Below are positions 5,831 to 6,604 of a stretch of 6,604 nt of DNA, in pieces (position 1 is the first letter of the stretch; every line of letters starts with the position of its first letter). The translations under genes were made by a program, and so were the position numbers. A model generated the notes under the pieces. It worked only from the letters and a program-made list of their open reading frames with translations. It was not told the origin of the DNA and searched no databases. The stretch is from a bacterium (GTDB taxonomy: Bacteria > Pseudomonadota > Alphaproteobacteria > Rhizobiales > Xanthobacteraceae), in assembly GCA_029946075.1 (NCBI GenBank), contig JAQSDT010000135.1:1-6604 (forward strand). Direction: 5' to 3'.

Positions 5831-6604
5831 TCACAGCAGCCGCTGCAGCGGGCGGCGGCGCCAGACCAGCAGGTAATAGCCTGTTTGCAGCAGGAACATG
5901 GTGCAGAACACGATCGGGTAGGCGGCCCAGACCCCTTGCAGCCCGATGATCCGGCTCAGGACCACCGCGGCAGGGATTTCGATCGCGGCGATGGCGGAGA
6001 TAGACAGCAGCATCGGGGCAAGCGCCACCCCGCCGGCGCGCATCGCGCCGGAGAAAACGGCCGCCATGCCGAACGGGACCGAACTCCACAGGGCGACGTA
6101 GAGCAACCCCCTGGCGAGATCGAGCACGGCGGCATCGGTGATGAAAATGCCGAGAAACGCGCGCGGGAACAAATAGATCAGCGCGACCAGCCCGCCGGTC
6201 AGCACGAGGTTGAGCACCAGGCCGGTGCGGATGATCGCATCGAGCCGCCCGGCATGGCCGCCGCCGATCGCCTGCGCGCCGAGGATCGATACCGAGATCG
6301 AAATCGACATCGCCGTGAACTGCGTATAGCCCATGATCTGGTTGACGGCGCCGTAGGCGGCGGTGGCCTCCGAGCCGAAGCCGTTGACGAGGCCGAGCAG
6401 CACCAGCTCGGCCATCGTGTCGCCCGGGAACAGCGCGATCATGGTGATCTCGGGCCACAGCGGCATTTCGCCGACGCCCGGTTCCAGCACGGCCCGTTCG
6501 TTGGGCGTGGCGGCATCGGCGTCCATCAGCGTCACCGACAGCGCGCCGAGGTCGTTGAGCGCGTTCTCGACGCGGTGTTCGTCGTCGGCGCGGCAGCGCA
6601 GGGA
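5831..6604 (-). CDS. Chimeric frame: PrmA-like N-terminus joined to C-terminal half of a MATE efflux transporter (partial)
   Basis: An open frame of 257 codons enters from the right edge and ends at TGA (5831-5833). From about 6415 it encodes MAELVLLGLVNGFGSEATAA, then AVNQIMGYTQF and about five hydrophobic segments, the organisation of the second six-helix bundle of MATE-family drug/Na+ or H+ antiporters, ending in a basic tail WRRRPLQRLL. A whole MATE protein has about 450 aa and 12 helices; here only about 194 aa are MATE. The N-terminal bundle, which should precede this, is absent and replaced by about 63 codons resembling PrmA, a soluble methyltransferase. Without the first bundle transport is unlikely. 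The alternatives are a recombinant pseudogene or an assembly join of two genomes. An internal GTG (complement of 6533-6535) is not a credible start because the PrmA similarity continues upstream of it. Confidence 0.8.
   Translation of the reverse strand, partial: SLRCRADDEHRVENALNDLGALSVTLMDADAATPNERAVLEPGVGEMPLWPEITMIALFPGDTMAELVLLGLVNGFGSEATAAYGAVNQIMGYTQFTAMSISISVSILGAQAIGGGHAGRLDAIIRTGLVLNLVLTGGLVALIYLFPRAFLGIFITDAAVLDLARGLLYVALWSSVPFGMAAVFSGAMRAGGVALAPMLLSISAIAAIEIPAAVVLSRIIGLQGVWAAYPIVFCTMFLLQTGYYLLVWRRRPLQRLL
6416..6604 (-). other. PrmA (ribosomal protein L11 methyltransferase) N-terminal segment
   Basis: The 63 codons from 6604 to 6416 read SLRCRADDEHRVENALNDLG, then ALSVTLMDA, NERAVLEPGVGEMPLW and ALFPGD. 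This follows the N-terminal substrate-recognition domain of PrmA: E. coli has a DALMEAGAVSI, FEPLPGETRLW and IGLF series at the same spacing, and Xanthomonas-type PrmA has NERAILEPGVGETPLW. By spacing, the true start codon would lie only a few codons beyond the window edge. The alphaproteobacterial PrmA I remember looks different here, so this piece looks gammaproteobacterial while the rest of the window does not. The SAM-binding methyltransferase domain is missing. Confidence 0.78.

Overview
The window is GC-rich and reads as an alphaproteobacterium of the Bradyrhizobium/Nitrobacteraceae type. The support is family-level resemblance of the proteins and two kinds of inverted repeat (3211-3297 and 5053-5134) that I recall as dispersed in those genomes. 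No database search was possible.

Layout. Positions 1-164 hold the start of a minus-strand thioredoxin-domain gene (CnoX/YbbN-like), cut by the window edge. A 437-bp stretch without a credible gene follows. Then come a tRNA-Gly(GCC) with encoded CCA (602-676) and a strong intrinsic terminator (711-743). A single plus-strand gene (866-3181) encodes a membrane-anchored DUF2235/Tle1-like alpha/beta hydrolase. It converges on a minus-strand block, and a 33-bp-arm inverted repeat lies between the two stop codons. In its own direction of transcription that block runs: DsbA-fold 2-hydroxychromene-2-carboxylate isomerase homologue (5747-5142), SDR-like protein with Phe in place of the catalytic Tyr (5021-4284), and ketopantoate-reductase-family protein (4225-3305). 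The three may be co-transcribed from an AT-rich palindromic promoter/operator region at about 5801-5826. An 82-nt element that can fold into a four-way junction sits between the first two genes. No shared pathway can be proven; three small-molecule redox/isomerase-type enzymes suggest catabolism or detoxification of an organic or aromatic acid.

The right end is the most unusual part. The minus-strand frame 6604-5831 has no stop, but its two ends belong to unrelated families. The first 63 or so codons resemble the N-terminus of ribosomal protein L11 methyltransferase PrmA, in its gammaproteobacterial (Xanthomonas-like) form. From about 6415 downward the frame encodes the C-terminal half of a MATE efflux transporter. 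The join falls where both families have an Asp/Leu-Val-Leu-Leu-like stretch. It is either a real illegitimate-recombination fusion or, more likely, an assembly chimera. I saw no CRISPR array, insertion sequence, phage module or defence system.
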